NCBI GenBank assembly: GCA_030840545.1
Contig: JAVEEH010000229.1
Location: forward strand, 1 to 11,783
Direction: 5' to 3'
Length of the DNA stretch: 11,783 bases
Source: Frankiaceae bacterium
Lineage (GTDB): Bacteria; Actinomycetota; Actinomycetes; JAFAQI01
The position numbers and the translations under genes are program-made. Under the pieces are notes generated by a model. That model made no database searches, was not told the origin of the DNA, and saw only the letters and a list, made by a program, of their open reading frames with translations. Positions 1 through 7,204 of this stretch are shown piece by piece. The stretch's first letter is position 1. Every line of letters starts with the position of its first letter.

Positions 1-997
1 ACTTGCTCGACGCGAACGTCACCGCCTTCACCGGACGGTTGCTCACCGCGGGCACCAAGTAACCGCTACTGGCTCCGGTCGGGAGCTCGCCCCGTCGCCA
101 TGCCGTCGTCACCACTGCCATGCTCGCAGCCTCGATCTCGGCCAGCTCCGCTGCTGCCTGTGGTGCGACATCGACGAGCAGCCTCGCAGCCGGAGTTGCC
201 GGGACCGCGACGATCACCGCATCGGCGTCGATCACCTGCTCGTCCGTCGTCGGTCCGTGCACGACACGGAATCCGTTCGGCGTTCGTTCAACCCGCCGGA
301 CCAGCCGCCCGGTGATGATCGTTGCGCCGCTCACATCTGCCACCGTGCGAGCGAAAGAGCCCAGACCCGCTCGGACGGTTGCGAAGACGGGTGGCGTGGT
401 GGTCGAAGGCGCCGGCACGGTCTGCCGGACGGCGCGGATCAGTGAGCCGGACGTGGGCCCCAGCTGCGGCATGGTCGCCCGCACCGACAGCTCGTCGGCC
501 CGGCCCGCGTAGACCCCGCCGAGCAGCGGGTCGACCAGTCGATCCACGACCGCGCGACCCAGGCGGCGCGTGACCAGTGCACCAACACTGACGTCATCGT
601 CGGCCTCGGTGCCGGGCAGCAGCAGGTCGAGTCCGGCGCGTGCCGTCTCGGCGCCGGTCAGCACGCCCCGGAGGGAACGTACGGACGACGGGATGCCGAA
701 CATTGTGCGCGCCGGGATCGGTCGCAGCTCGCCACGCACCCAGACGGCGGCGTTGGTGGTCGCGGGATGCAGCAGCTGGTCGCCCAGTCCCACGGCGCGC
801 GCCAACCCGAGACCTTCCGGGACGCGCGCCAGGAATGACTCAGCACCCTCGTCGACGTCGATGCCGGCGATCGACGACGTACGCAGCTTGCCGCCGACGT
901 CGTTGCTGCCTTCGATGACGGTGATGTCGCGTCCGCGCAGCGCGTGTGCCGCCGCAAGCCCGGCGATGCCCGCACCGATGACGACGACGCGCGGCAT
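1..997 (-). CDS. hemY: Coproporphyrinogen/protoporphyrinogen oxidase HemY (CgoX), C-terminus cut by window edge
   Basis: This FAD-dependent oxidase makes the porphyrin ring aromatic. In actinobacteria the family normally oxidises coproporphyrinogen III to coproporphyrin III. The frame opens at ATG 997-995 and stays open to base 1, giving about 332 residues of a family usually near 450-480, so the last quarter is outside. The N-terminus MPRVVVIGAGIAGLAAAHAL carries the dinucleotide-binding GxGxxG motif, followed by VIEG and DVGGKLRT (FAD ribose and pyrophosphate contacts). Near residue 165 is DPLLGGVYAGRADELS, a hallmark of this family. At the left edge the frame reads SSGYLVPAVSNRPVKAVTFA, which fits the family's C-terminal region. 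The start overlaps the hemH stop by one base (TGATG), implying translational coupling. Function is well supported. The exact substrate (copro- versus protoporphyrinogen) is inferred from the phylum and neighbours. The symbol hemG is also used in actinobacterial annotations. Confidence 0.93.
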   Translation of the reverse strand, partial: MPRVVVIGAGIAGLAAAHALRGRDITVIEGSNDVGGKLRTSSIAGIDVDEGAESFLARVPEGLGLARAVGLGDQLLHPATTNAAVWVRGELRPIPARTMFGIPSSVRSLRGVLTGAETARAGLDLLLPGTEADDDVSVGALVTRRLGRAVVDRLVDPLLGGVYAGRADELSVRATMPQLGPTSGSLIRAVRQTVPAPSTTTPPVFATVRAGLGSFARTVADVSGATIITGRLVRRVERTPNGFRVVHGPTTDEQVIDADAVIVAVPATPAARLLVDVAPQAAAELAEIEAASMAVVTTAWRRGELPTGASSGYLVPAVSNRPVKAVTFASSK

Positions 998-1887
998 CAG
1001 CGCGCGGCAGCGGCAGCGACGAGCCCGGCCAGCGCCTGCATCACCTGGACATCGGCATTGACCGAGGCTGTCCGCGCGAAGGGCAACCCGAGCACTCGCG
1101 CCAAGGGGGCGGCCTCGAGGTCCAGGTCGAACGCCACCTCGAGATGGTCGGCGACGAACCCGCATGGGCAGACGACCAGTCCCGCGCCTCCGGCGGACGC
1201 CCGGTCCCGCACGATCTCGAGGACGTCGGGGCCGAGCCACCGTTCGGGCGTCCGCCCGGCGGACTGCCAGCCCACCGACCAGGTGGCCAACCCGGCGGAC
1301 ACCGCGACAGCAGCCGCCGTCTCGCCCAGCTGGTCCGCATAGGGGTCACCGGTGGCGAGGATCCGCTCCGGCAACGAGTGGGCAGTGAACACCACCTCGC
1401 TGCCCGCGGGCAGGTCGGCGAGTGCCGCCGTGACCGCGTTGCTGAGGAAGTCGACGTACGCCGGCAACAGATGCCACGACTCAACGGTGTCAACGCGCAG
1501 GCCGGTCTCGGCACCCGCTTTCGCGGCGCGTTCGGCGTAGTCGCCGACGGAGAACCGCGAGTAGTGGGGGGCGAGCACCAACCCGACCACCTGACTGACA
1601 CCGGCCGCGGCCAGCTCGGCCACACCTTCGGCGATGGTGGGATGCGAATGCTTGGTGCCGAGCCGAACGACGAAGTCGTCGCCGAGTGCGCCCGCCAAAA
1701 CGGCGATCTGCTCGTCGGTGATCGCGCGAAGCGGAAACGTGCCACCGATTGCGTCGTAACGACGCACGAGATCTGCGAGCTGCGCGGGCGACGGTGGCCG
1801 GCCGCGACGGATGTCGGTGTAGTAGGTCTCGATGTCGTCGCGGTCGCGCGGCGTGCCGTAGGCCATCGCGAGCACGCCGACCGTCAC
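997..1887 (-). CDS. hemH: Ferrochelatase (coproporphyrin ferrochelatase CpfC/HemH), compact form
   Basis: It inserts Fe2+ into the porphyrin, most likely coproporphyrin III in this phylum, in the cytoplasm. The protein has 296 residues and starts MTVGVLAMAYGTPRD. Family landmarks are all present: YDAIGG (44-49), LGTKHSHPTI, FTAHSLPERI with the catalytic-type His170, WQSAGRTPERWLGPD (207-221), and CGFVADHLEVAFDLD with the conserved Glu250. The only cysteines are Cys240 and Cys242. The C-terminal cysteine cluster that binds [2Fe-2S] in many actinobacterial and animal enzymes is therefore missing, and the protein is shorter than the mycobacterial one. The start is GTG 1887-1885, overlapping the hemE TGA by four bases; a GAGAG lies about 10 bases upstream. 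ATG at residue 8 would cut into the first beta strand, so GTG is preferred. It is the middle gene of hemE-hemH-hemY. Confidence 0.95.
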   Translation of the reverse strand: MTVGVLAMAYGTPRDRDDIETYYTDIRRGRPPSPAQLADLVRRYDAIGGTFPLRAITDEQIAVLAGALGDDFVVRLGTKHSHPTIAEGVAELAAAGVSQVVGLVLAPHYSRFSVGDYAERAAKAGAETGLRVDTVESWHLLPAYVDFLSNAVTAALADLPAGSEVVFTAHSLPERILATGDPYADQLGETAAAVAVSAGLATWSVGWQSAGRTPERWLGPDVLEIVRDRASAGGAGLVVCPCGFVADHLEVAFDLDLEAAPLARVLGLPFARTASVNADVQVMQALAGLVAAAAAR

Positions 1888-2924
1888 GGCGTGACGCTCT
1901 CGGCGTGAACGAGCTCGACAAGTCGCGCCAGCACGTCCGGATCGGTGTCCGGCAACACGCCATGGCCGAGGTTGAACACGTGCCCTGTCGCTGCGGTCCC
2001 GCGTCGCAGCACGTCGCGAGCCCGCTCGGCGACGACCGGCCAGGGCGCGAACACCGCGGCCGGGTCCAGGTTGCCCTGCACGGGGATTCCGGCCGGCACT
2101 CGCTTCGCCGCTTCGTCCAACGGCACCCGCCAGTCGACACCGATCACATCGGCGCCCGCCGCTGCCATCAGTCCGAGGAGCTCACCCGTGCCGACCCCGA
2201 AATGGATGCGCGGCACATCGGCGTGCGCACGGATCCCCTCCAGCACCGTGCGGCTGTGCGGCAGCACATAGCGCGTGTAGTCGTCGGCCGACAGCGTGCC
2301 CGCCCACGAGTCGAAGAGCTGCACGACGCTGACGCCCGCATCGACCTGCACACGCAGGAATGCCAGCGCGATCTGGGCCAACCGGTCGGCCAGGGCGTGC
2401 CAGGTCTGCTCGTCGCCGTACATCAACGCCTTGGTCCGCACATGCTCACGGCTCGGACCACCCTCGACGAGGTAGGACGCCAAAGTGAACGGTGCGCCGG
2501 CGAAACCGATGAGCGGTGTCGCACCCAGCTCACCCACGAGACCCCGCACCGCCTCGGCGACGGGCTCCACGGCGGCCGGATCGAGCTGCGGCAACGCGGC
2601 CACGTCGGCAGCCGAACGCACCGGGTTCGCGACAACGGGCCCGACCCCTGGCTCGATGTCGAGGTCGACCCCGGCCGCCTTGACCGGCAGCACGATGTCG
2701 CTGAACAAGATCGCCGCGTCCACGCCGTATCGGCGCACCGGCTGCATCGTCACCTCGACGACGACATCCGGGCGCAAGCAGGACTCGAGCATGCCGAGGC
2801 CGGCGCGCGCCGCGCGGTATTCCGGCAGTGAACGACCCGCCTGACGCATGAACCAGACCGGCGTGTGCGGCACCGGCTCGCCCCGGCACGCCCGCAGCAG
2901 CGCGCTGTCACGGAGGTCCACCAT
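1884..2924 (-). CDS. hemE: Uroporphyrinogen III decarboxylase
   Basis: It removes four acetate carboxyl groups from uroporphyrinogen III to give coproporphyrinogen III, a cytosolic step of haem synthesis. With a start at ATG 2924 it has 346 residues, the usual family length. Landmarks match the human enzyme residue for residue with an offset of about ten: RQAGRSLPEYR (Arg27, Arg31), ILFSDIVLP with Asp76, ASYLVEGG with Tyr151, and FNLGHGVLPDTDPD with His321 near the end. The frame is open upstream to 3140, but those 72 extra residues are Arg-rich, unlike the family, and antisense to the neighbouring zinc-ribbon gene, so the start at MVDLRDSALLRACRG is chosen. No Shine-Dalgarno is visible before it. 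It is the first gene of the hemE-hemH-hemY operon. Confidence 0.97.
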   Translation of the reverse strand: MVDLRDSALLRACRGEPVPHTPVWFMRQAGRSLPEYRAARAGLGMLESCLRPDVVVEVTMQPVRRYGVDAAILFSDIVLPVKAAGVDLDIEPGVGPVVANPVRSAADVAALPQLDPAAVEPVAEAVRGLVGELGATPLIGFAGAPFTLASYLVEGGPSREHVRTKALMYGDEQTWHALADRLAQIALAFLRVQVDAGVSVVQLFDSWAGTLSADDYTRYVLPHSRTVLEGIRAHADVPRIHFGVGTGELLGLMAAAGADVIGVDWRVPLDEAAKRVPAGIPVQGNLDPAAVFAPWPVVAERARDVLRRGTAATGHVFNLGHGVLPDTDPDVLARLVELVHAESVTP

Positions 2925-2930
2925 GGGTCG

Positions 2931-2936
2931 ATCGTG
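2931..2936 (-). promoter_or_regulatory. Candidate -10 element for leaderless hemE
   Basis: On the minus strand CACGAT lies six bases before the hemE ATG and no ribosome binding site is present. The spacing equals that of the TANNNT elements before the DUF3000 and RNase D genes, so transcription may start at or next to the ATG. The first base is C rather than T and no clear -35 is seen, so this is tentative. Confidence 0.3.
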
Positions 2937-2949
2937 CCAGATCGGCGCG

Positions 2950-2967
2950 CCGACAGGATTTTGTCGG
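2950..2967. promoter_or_regulatory. Inverted repeat CCGACA-N6-TGTCGG in the hemE / zinc-ribbon divergent region
   Basis: Bases 2950-2955 (CCGACA) and 2962-2967 (TGTCGG) are perfect complements around GGATTT. The repeat sits in the 65-base gap between divergent hemE and the small Cys-rich gene, about where a regulator could contact the hemE promoter. It does not resemble the DtxR/IdeR iron box. A function as an operator is only a guess from position and symmetry. Confidence 0.3.
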
Positions 2968-2989
2968 TGCCTCGTGCGACCTTCGAAGC

Positions 2990-3178
2990 ATGACGACGAA
3001 GCACTGCCCCGGCTGCCGCGATGAGCGAGTCGTCGAGCAGCCACCGTGCATGGACGGTCATGCCGACTGCCCGGAGTGGGTCTGCGTCGAATGCGGCACC
3101 GCGATCGTCTTCGGCTGGCTGACCGAGGATCTCGTGTCACCGCCGAGCCGTCGGTCAGCCGCCGACTCCGCCGCCTGA
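2990..3178 (+). CDS. Small Cys-rich zinc-ribbon-like protein, function unknown
   Basis: A 62-residue protein beginning MTTKHCPGCRDERVVEQPPC. It has two Cys-x2-Cys knuckles, Cys6-x2-Cys9 and Cys32-x2-Cys35, with Cys20, His24 and Cys27 between them. This pattern suggests one zinc-ribbon fold, possibly with a second metal ligand set. I recall similar small CPGC...CPEWVCVECGT proteins in many actinobacteria, often without assigned function. It reads away from hemE (65-base gap), and its last 24 bases overlap the 3' end of the convergent transporter gene. There is no strong Shine-Dalgarno before ATG 2990 (only CGAAG nearby). The last 15 residues are Ser/Arg/Ala-rich and probably disordered. Coding status is supported by the regular Cys spacing; function is unknown. 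Confidence 0.75.
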   Translation: MTTKHCPGCRDERVVEQPPCMDGHADCPEWVCVECGTAIVFGWLTEDLVSPPSRRSAADSAA

Positions 3179-4018
3179 GGCGATCAGCACGACACCGGCG
3201 AGTGCGCAGACGACGCCCACGGTCTGCACGCGTTGCAACCGCTCGTCATGCACCGATCTGGCCAGCACGACGGTGACCGCCGGATAGAGCGACGAAAGCA
3301 CGGCCACCACCGACAACAACCCGCGGGTCGAGGCGACCGCCAGTGCGGCGTTGGCACCCACATCACCGGCTCCGATGGCCGCGAGCAGTGGCAGGTCCGG
3401 ACGCCGGACGACCACCGTCGCCCGGCCGGCAACGGCCATCGCGCCCAGCAGCGCGACGCTGGTCGCACGCATGACGAACAGCGTCATCAGGGTGCTCGAC
3501 TGGGCCCCGTGCGCCACGCAGACGATGACGGCGCCGAATCCGACGGCTGCGACACCGGCGAGCAACAAGGGCCGCCGCGCCGAACGGCTGCCCGGCGCAT
3601 CGGGCTCGGACCTCAGCTCGGGACCGCTGGCCAGGACGACTCCACTGACCGCGAGCAGGACACCGGCGCCTTGCCAGATGCTCGGCCGGTCGCCCTGGGC
3701 GACACCGACGACGACAGGTACGGCGACCCCGAGCGCAGCGATCGGGGCGACCACGCCCATCGTGCCTTCGGCCAGTGCGGCGTAGAAGCCGGTGAGGGCG
3801 ATGACCCCGACCACCGCGGCCGCGAGCGCCCAGCCCAGATAGCCGAGCCGGTCACCATAGGCGCCCGTGACGCCGACGACGACGATGAGACCGATCAGCG
3901 CGAAGCCCTGGGACACGGCCACCACCGCGGTGGCCGGGATGCGTCGCGCTGCTGTCCCGCCGAGGAAATCTGCGGTGCCCCAGAGCAAACTCGCGAGCAA
4001 CGCCAGGGCCGTGGTCAT
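3155..4018 (-). CDS. DMT superfamily (EamA-type) membrane transporter
   Basis: A 287-residue, very hydrophobic protein in the inner membrane, probably moving a small metabolite by secondary transport; the substrate cannot be predicted. It begins MTTALALLASLLWGTADFLG, the typical first helix of EamA transporters (SxxWGxxxF-like). About ten transmembrane segments fall into two halves of roughly 130 residues each, separated by a polar Arg/Ser linker (about 133-148, SEPDAPGSRSARR). Each half ends with a helix of the kind GVLLAVSGVVLAS and GVVCALAGVVLIAS, as in the EamA repeat. The start at ATG 4018 is chosen because it sits right before helix 1. The gene converges with and overlaps the small zinc-ribbon gene by 24 bases and diverges from the DUF3000 gene across 64 bases. 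It does not seem connected to haem synthesis. Confidence 0.85.
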   Translation of the reverse strand: MTTALALLASLLWGTADFLGGTAARRIPATAVVAVSQGFALIGLIVVVGVTGAYGDRLGYLGWALAAAVVGVIALTGFYAALAEGTMGVVAPIAALGVAVPVVVGVAQGDRPSIWQGAGVLLAVSGVVLASGPELRSEPDAPGSRSARRPLLLAGVAAVGFGAVIVCVAHGAQSSTLMTLFVMRATSVALLGAMAVAGRATVVVRRPDLPLLAAIGAGDVGANAALAVASTRGLLSVVAVLSSLYPAVTVVLARSVHDERLQRVQTVGVVCALAGVVLIASGGGVGG

Positions 4019-4070
4019 CGAGGCAGGTTCTCAGATGCGTGTCGCAGCCGCGGAGTGCGCCGAGCCGACC

Positions 4071-4076
4071 TAGGCT
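4071..4076 (+). promoter_or_regulatory. Candidate -10 (TAGGCT) for leaderless DUF3000 mRNA
   Basis: TAGGCT fits the actinobacterial TANNNT -10 pattern. It is followed by only six bases (GACCAC) before the GTG start at 4083. There is no Shine-Dalgarno in that space, so the message probably begins at the start codon itself. Confidence 0.55.
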
Positions 4077-4082
4077 GACCAC

Positions 4083-4694
4083 GTGTCGGTGCAGCTGTCA
4101 GCGCCGGCCGACCTCCCCGCGGCGTTCCGCCGCGCCGTGGCCGGCCTGACCGGCGTCGACCTCCGCCCTGAGGTGGTCGTCTCGGAACTGCCCGCCCCGC
4201 AACGCCTCGCTCCCTACGCCGTCGCGTTGCACGCCAGCGTCGTACGAACCGGTGAGGAGCTCGCCGACGGAAGGCTCGTCGTCCTGCACGATCCCGCCGG
4301 GCAGGAGACGTGGGAGGGCATGACGCGCTGCGTCGCCTATGTGCAGGCGGCGGTTGATCTGGAGATCGCCAGTGACCCGCTGCTGCCAGGCGTCGGGTGG
4401 GCTTGGCTGATCGAGGCGCTGGAGGCTGCAGGTGCCGAGCACGTTGCGGCCGGCGGCACCGTCACCCGGACGACGTCCGAGCGCTTCGGTGCGCTCATCG
4501 AGCATCCGACCGCGGCCGAGGTCGAGATCCGCGCCTCGTGGTCGCCGGTCGGAGACGACCTGGTGCCTCATCTGATGGCTTTCGGTGAGCTCATGTGCGC
4601 CGCCGCCGGCCTACCCCCGGTGCCGCCCGGCGTGGTGCCGCTGCCGTCGACCCGGCGCAAGCGAACGACGACGGCGAGCACCCGGCACCGCTGA
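4083..4694 (+). CDS. DUF3000 family protein
   Basis: A 203-residue soluble protein that I recognise as DUF3000, an actinobacterial family of unknown function regularly found beside hemE and RNase D. Typical segments are the start PADLPAAFRRAVAGL, then LAPYAVALHASVV, ADGRLVVLHDPAGQETWEG, YVQAAVDLEIASDPLLPGVG and AWLIEALEAAGAEH, then TTSERFG and EIRASWSP, followed by HLMAFGELMCAAAGLPPVPPGVVPLP. There are no membrane helices, signal peptide or catalytic motif I can name. The C-terminal 15 residues are Arg/Thr-rich and likely disordered. Translation starts at GTG 4083, directly behind a TAGGCT element, suggesting a leaderless message. The stop is four bases from the stop of the convergent histidine kinase gene. 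The position near haem genes is conserved, but a role in haem metabolism is not shown. Confidence 0.9.
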   Translation: MSVQLSAPADLPAAFRRAVAGLTGVDLRPEVVVSELPAPQRLAPYAVALHASVVRTGEELADGRLVVLHDPAGQETWEGMTRCVAYVQAAVDLEIASDPLLPGVGWAWLIEALEAAGAEHVAAGGTVTRTTSERFGALIEHPTAAEVEIRASWSPVGDDLVPHLMAFGELMCAAAGLPPVPPGVVPLPSTRRKRTTTASTRHR

Positions 4695-4698
4695 GCGG

Positions 4699-5784
4699 TC
4701 AGGCGACGGAGGGGCGCTGCATCGGGAGCAGGCCGCTCGCCCCGGCACCTCCGCGCGGAAGCCGCAGCGTCAGGGTCGCGCCCGCAGCCGGCCATGAGCC
4801 GACATCGAGCGAGCCGCCGACCAGGCGGGCCCGTTCGCGCAGCAGCCCGAGACCGACGTGGCGACCCTGCTGGGAGTGCACGTCAGCCGGGTCGAATCCC
4901 GGCCCGTCGTCAGTCACCACCGCGAAGACCCACTCCTCGTCCACCCGCAGCTCGGCCCGGGCGAGATCGACATCCGCGTGCTTGACGACGTTGAGCAGGC
5001 CCTCCTGGAAGAACCGGTAGACGGTCACTGCCGTCACCAATGGCAAGGGGTAAGGCTGCTGCGGCCACACCAGATCGACGACGAGGCCATAGCGGTTGGC
5101 CATGTCGTCCCGCAGTCCAGCGACGGCGCGCGCCAGGTCGCCGTCACGCAACGCCGGCGGGCGCGTTCGGGCCATGACAGCGCGAACCTGTTCCTCCGCC
5201 TCGGCGATGAGCTCGGCGGCGGCGCCGACCTCCGCCCCCCTGTCCGCGAGCAGGCTCCGCGCCGTCATCAACGACTGGGCGACGGTGTCGTGCAGCTCGG
5301 CCGACAGCTGACCGCGGGCACCCTCCTCCGCCTCGACCAGGCCGGCCAGCAGCTCGAACATTCCTGCACTGGCGGTCTCGGCCGAGCGGCGATGGCGTTC
5401 GGCAACCTCGTCGGCCATCCGCACACGCAGGTGCAGCGCATCCAGAGTCCGCGCCAGCTCGACCATCTCGCTGCCAGTCCAGTCAGGCACCTTGGTGGCG
5501 GCGGTACCGGCCACCGGTGCCGAGGGGTCGTGCAGCCGGCGCAACGCGTCGCCCCGCAACAGCCGCAGTGTCCGCGCGAACCGGGCCGCGACCCACGCGC
5601 CGGCCGCCGCGATGAGCAAGGCCATCGGACCGCCGGCGACGAGAATCTGCCACATCGGCACGCTCATCCGGCCGTCGGCGTGCAAGACGATGGAGGCGAC
5701 AGCAAGGGTGCACAGGCATGCCGCAAGCACCGTTGCCCCCACGAGGGGGGCAAGCGGCGCCAGACGTTCGCGTGAGCGGCTCAT
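4699..5784 (-). CDS. NarL-type sensor histidine kinase (HisKA_3 / HPK7)
   Basis: A 361-residue membrane kinase. Two helices (about 12-34 and 46-68) flank only about 11 non-membrane residues, so almost no extracytoplasmic sensor is present. A HAMP-like or coiled linker (70-155) follows. The dimerisation helix has LSAELHDTVAQSL with phospho-acceptor His165, then the ARTRPPALRDGDL segment. The ATPase domain shows the N-box FFQEGLLNVVKHA (Glu261, Asn265, His269), DDGPGFDP (292-299) and GLGLLRERARLVGG (311-324). The start at ATG 5784 lies one base after the stop of the GAF gene. Much longer in-frame extension upstream is antisense-like Arg/Ser-rich sequence and is rejected. It is the last gene of the protease-sensor-kinase run. 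The LuxR response regulator at 9023 is a likely partner, since HPK7 kinases usually act on NarL-type regulators. Confidence 0.93.
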   Translation of the reverse strand: MSRSRERLAPLAPLVGATVLAACLCTLAVASIVLHADGRMSVPMWQILVAGGPMALLIAAAGAWVAARFARTLRLLRGDALRRLHDPSAPVAGTAATKVPDWTGSEMVELARTLDALHLRVRMADEVAERHRRSAETASAGMFELLAGLVEAEEGARGQLSAELHDTVAQSLMTARSLLADRGAEVGAAAELIAEAEEQVRAVMARTRPPALRDGDLARAVAGLRDDMANRYGLVVDLVWPQQPYPLPLVTAVTVYRFFQEGLLNVVKHADVDLARAELRVDEEWVFAVVTDDGPGFDPADVHSQQGRHVGLGLLRERARLVGGSLDVGSWPAAGATLTLRLPRGGAGASGLLPMQRPSVA

Positions 5785-5785
5785 C

Positions 5786-7204
5786 TCAGGTGAGGACGCC
5801 TGTCGTCGTCCAGTCGGTGACCGCGCGCGGCACCGACGGTGCTTCGCCCATGCCCGCGGCGGCCGGGTCCAGTGCGGAGAGCTCCGGGTCGGCGGCGAGG
5901 GCGATCGCACCGAGCAGGGACGCCACCGCGCGCTCGACGGCGTAGAGCTCGTCGACGATCTCGCTGACGGATGCCGGGCCTTCCAGCTCGGCCAGCCGGG
6001 CCAACCGGTGGGCCGACTCGCGCAGCACGACGAGCGCGGGCGCGGTGTGGGCGCCGATGTCGCCCAGGGCCCGGGCGGCACCTTCGGCTGCCTGCGCCTG
6101 GGCGCGCGCTTCGTCCCGGGACTTGGCGAGCTCCGCAACCGACAGCCACGACTCGGCTTGTTGGGCCAGCACTTCGGCGAGCATCGACTCGCGCCGCCCG
6201 AAGCCCGGACTGCCGTGCGGCCGTCGGGCGACGAGCACTGCGAGCGGGGCATCGCCGCCACCGAGGACGGCGGAGCAGAAGGGACGGCCCTCATCGACAC
6301 CGGTGGAGATCGTGCCGGCTCCGAGGGCCCGAATGACCCAGCCGTTGTCGAGCACGCCGGGATCAACGCGGCGCCGGCTGACGCCGGTCTCGTCACCGAC
6401 GTAATGCGCCGCCCCGTCGGCGGTCATCAGGACCATCTCGACGTCCGCACCGCCGAACAACCGTGCGGCCGCGGTCAGGATCACCTGCGCAGAGACGTCG
6501 ACGGAACGACCACTGGCGCGCTCCTGCAGCCGGGCCAGCTCGGCGAACAGCCGCGCTTCGGCGGCACGCGCGGTCTGTTCGTCGTAGGACAGCCACAGGA
6601 GAAGAAGAGGTACGACGAGGCCGAGCAGCCCGAGCGGAGCATGCTCGGCGAGCCAGGCCGCGAGCAGGCCGATGCTCGACGTGCCGGCCGAGTGCACGGC
6701 AGCGAGCGGAGCGCTGGCCCACAGCAGCGACCACAGCCGCTGCTCGGACATCAATGACATCGCCGAAGCGACCATCAGGTTGTTGACGAGCCAGAAGAGG
6801 CCCATGCCACCGATGGCCCCGAGGACACCGCCGCCCACCAGATGGGCAAAGCCTGCGCCGAGGGCTGCACCGGCAGCGAACTGGCCGACGTTGAACTCGA
6901 CCTTCAGTCGCTCTTGGCGGCGCAGGAGCTGCGCGATGAACACACCGACCACGACAGCGGCGACGGCCCAGGCGCCCGGCTGATAGACGAACGCAGCCGC
7001 GATCGCGCCTTCGGTGAGGCTGAACGTCCAGCGCTGACGGCCGAAGGACAGGTGCACGACCGCGGTCTCGGCGGCTGCGACCGCGACAGCAAGGACGAGC
7101 GGCGCCCACCAGGCGACATCGCTCCAGCCGGTGGCGACTGCGCAGATGACGCCGAGCACGAGCCCGACGCCGGCAAGCAGCCGGACCTTCGTAGCCGGGG
7201 TCAT
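5786..7204 (-). CDS. Multi-pass membrane protein with cytoplasmic GAF domain, probable signal sensor
   Basis: 472 residues. Residues 1-206 are a membrane region of about six to eight helices. Its motif-rich part, FSLTEGAIAAAFVYQPGAW and then KVEFNVGQFAAGAALG, resembles the N-terminal membrane domain seen in many actinobacterial GGDEF, HD and GAF sensors. A helical linker (207-232) leads to a GAF-like domain (about 233-355: VSAQVILTAAARLFGGADVE, GGGDAPLAVLVARR, LLAEVLAQQAES-type end). A coiled segment (356-380) and a mostly helical Ala/Leu-rich tail follow. I see no GGDEF, EAL, phosphatase or kinase ATP-binding motif, so it probably senses and signals by contact. It starts at ATG 7204, overlapping the protease stop by four bases, and ends one base before the kinase start. 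That packing suggests it supplies the input the kinase lacks. The ligand is unknown. Confidence 0.82.
   Translation of the reverse strand: MTPATKVRLLAGVGLVLGVICAVATGWSDVAWWAPLVLAVAVAAAETAVVHLSFGRQRWTFSLTEGAIAAAFVYQPGAWAVAAVVVGVFIAQLLRRQERLKVEFNVGQFAAGAALGAGFAHLVGGGVLGAIGGMGLFWLVNNLMVASAMSLMSEQRLWSLLWASAPLAAVHSAGTSSIGLLAAWLAEHAPLGLLGLVVPLLLLWLSYDEQTARAAEARLFAELARLQERASGRSVDVSAQVILTAAARLFGGADVEMVLMTADGAAHYVGDETGVSRRRVDPGVLDNGWVIRALGAGTISTGVDEGRPFCSAVLGGGDAPLAVLVARRPHGSPGFGRRESMLAEVLAQQAESWLSVAELAKSRDEARAQAQAAEGAARALGDIGAHTAPALVVLRESAHRLARLAELEGPASVSEIVDELYAVERAVASLLGAIALAADPELSALDPAAAGMGEAPSVPRAVTDWTTTGVLT

Noticed and set aside
3..62. Plus-strand frame ending in TAA at 60-62 that could be the 3' end of a gene entering from the left
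   Set aside because: The opposite strand in this stretch reads SSGYLVPAVSNRPVKAVTFA, a recognisable part of HemY in the same frame as its clear N-terminus, so the plus frame is a shadow.
1749..2831. Long plus-strand open frame of 360 codons opposite hemE/hemH
   Set aside because: It lies fully over well-identified genes and its product is rich in Arg, His, Gln and Asp without any family motif, as expected from antisense reading of GC-rich codons.
2925..3140. In-frame 72-residue extension upstream of hemE
   Set aside because: It is Arg/Ser-rich, has no counterpart in HemE, overlaps the divergent zinc-ribbon gene, and HemE landmarks line up with a start at 2924.
5492..6757. Plus-strand open frame of 421 codons opposite the kinase and GAF genes
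   Set aside because: Low-complexity Gly/Arg/Glu-rich product with no domain; it spans the junction of two supported genes and is a GC-driven shadow.
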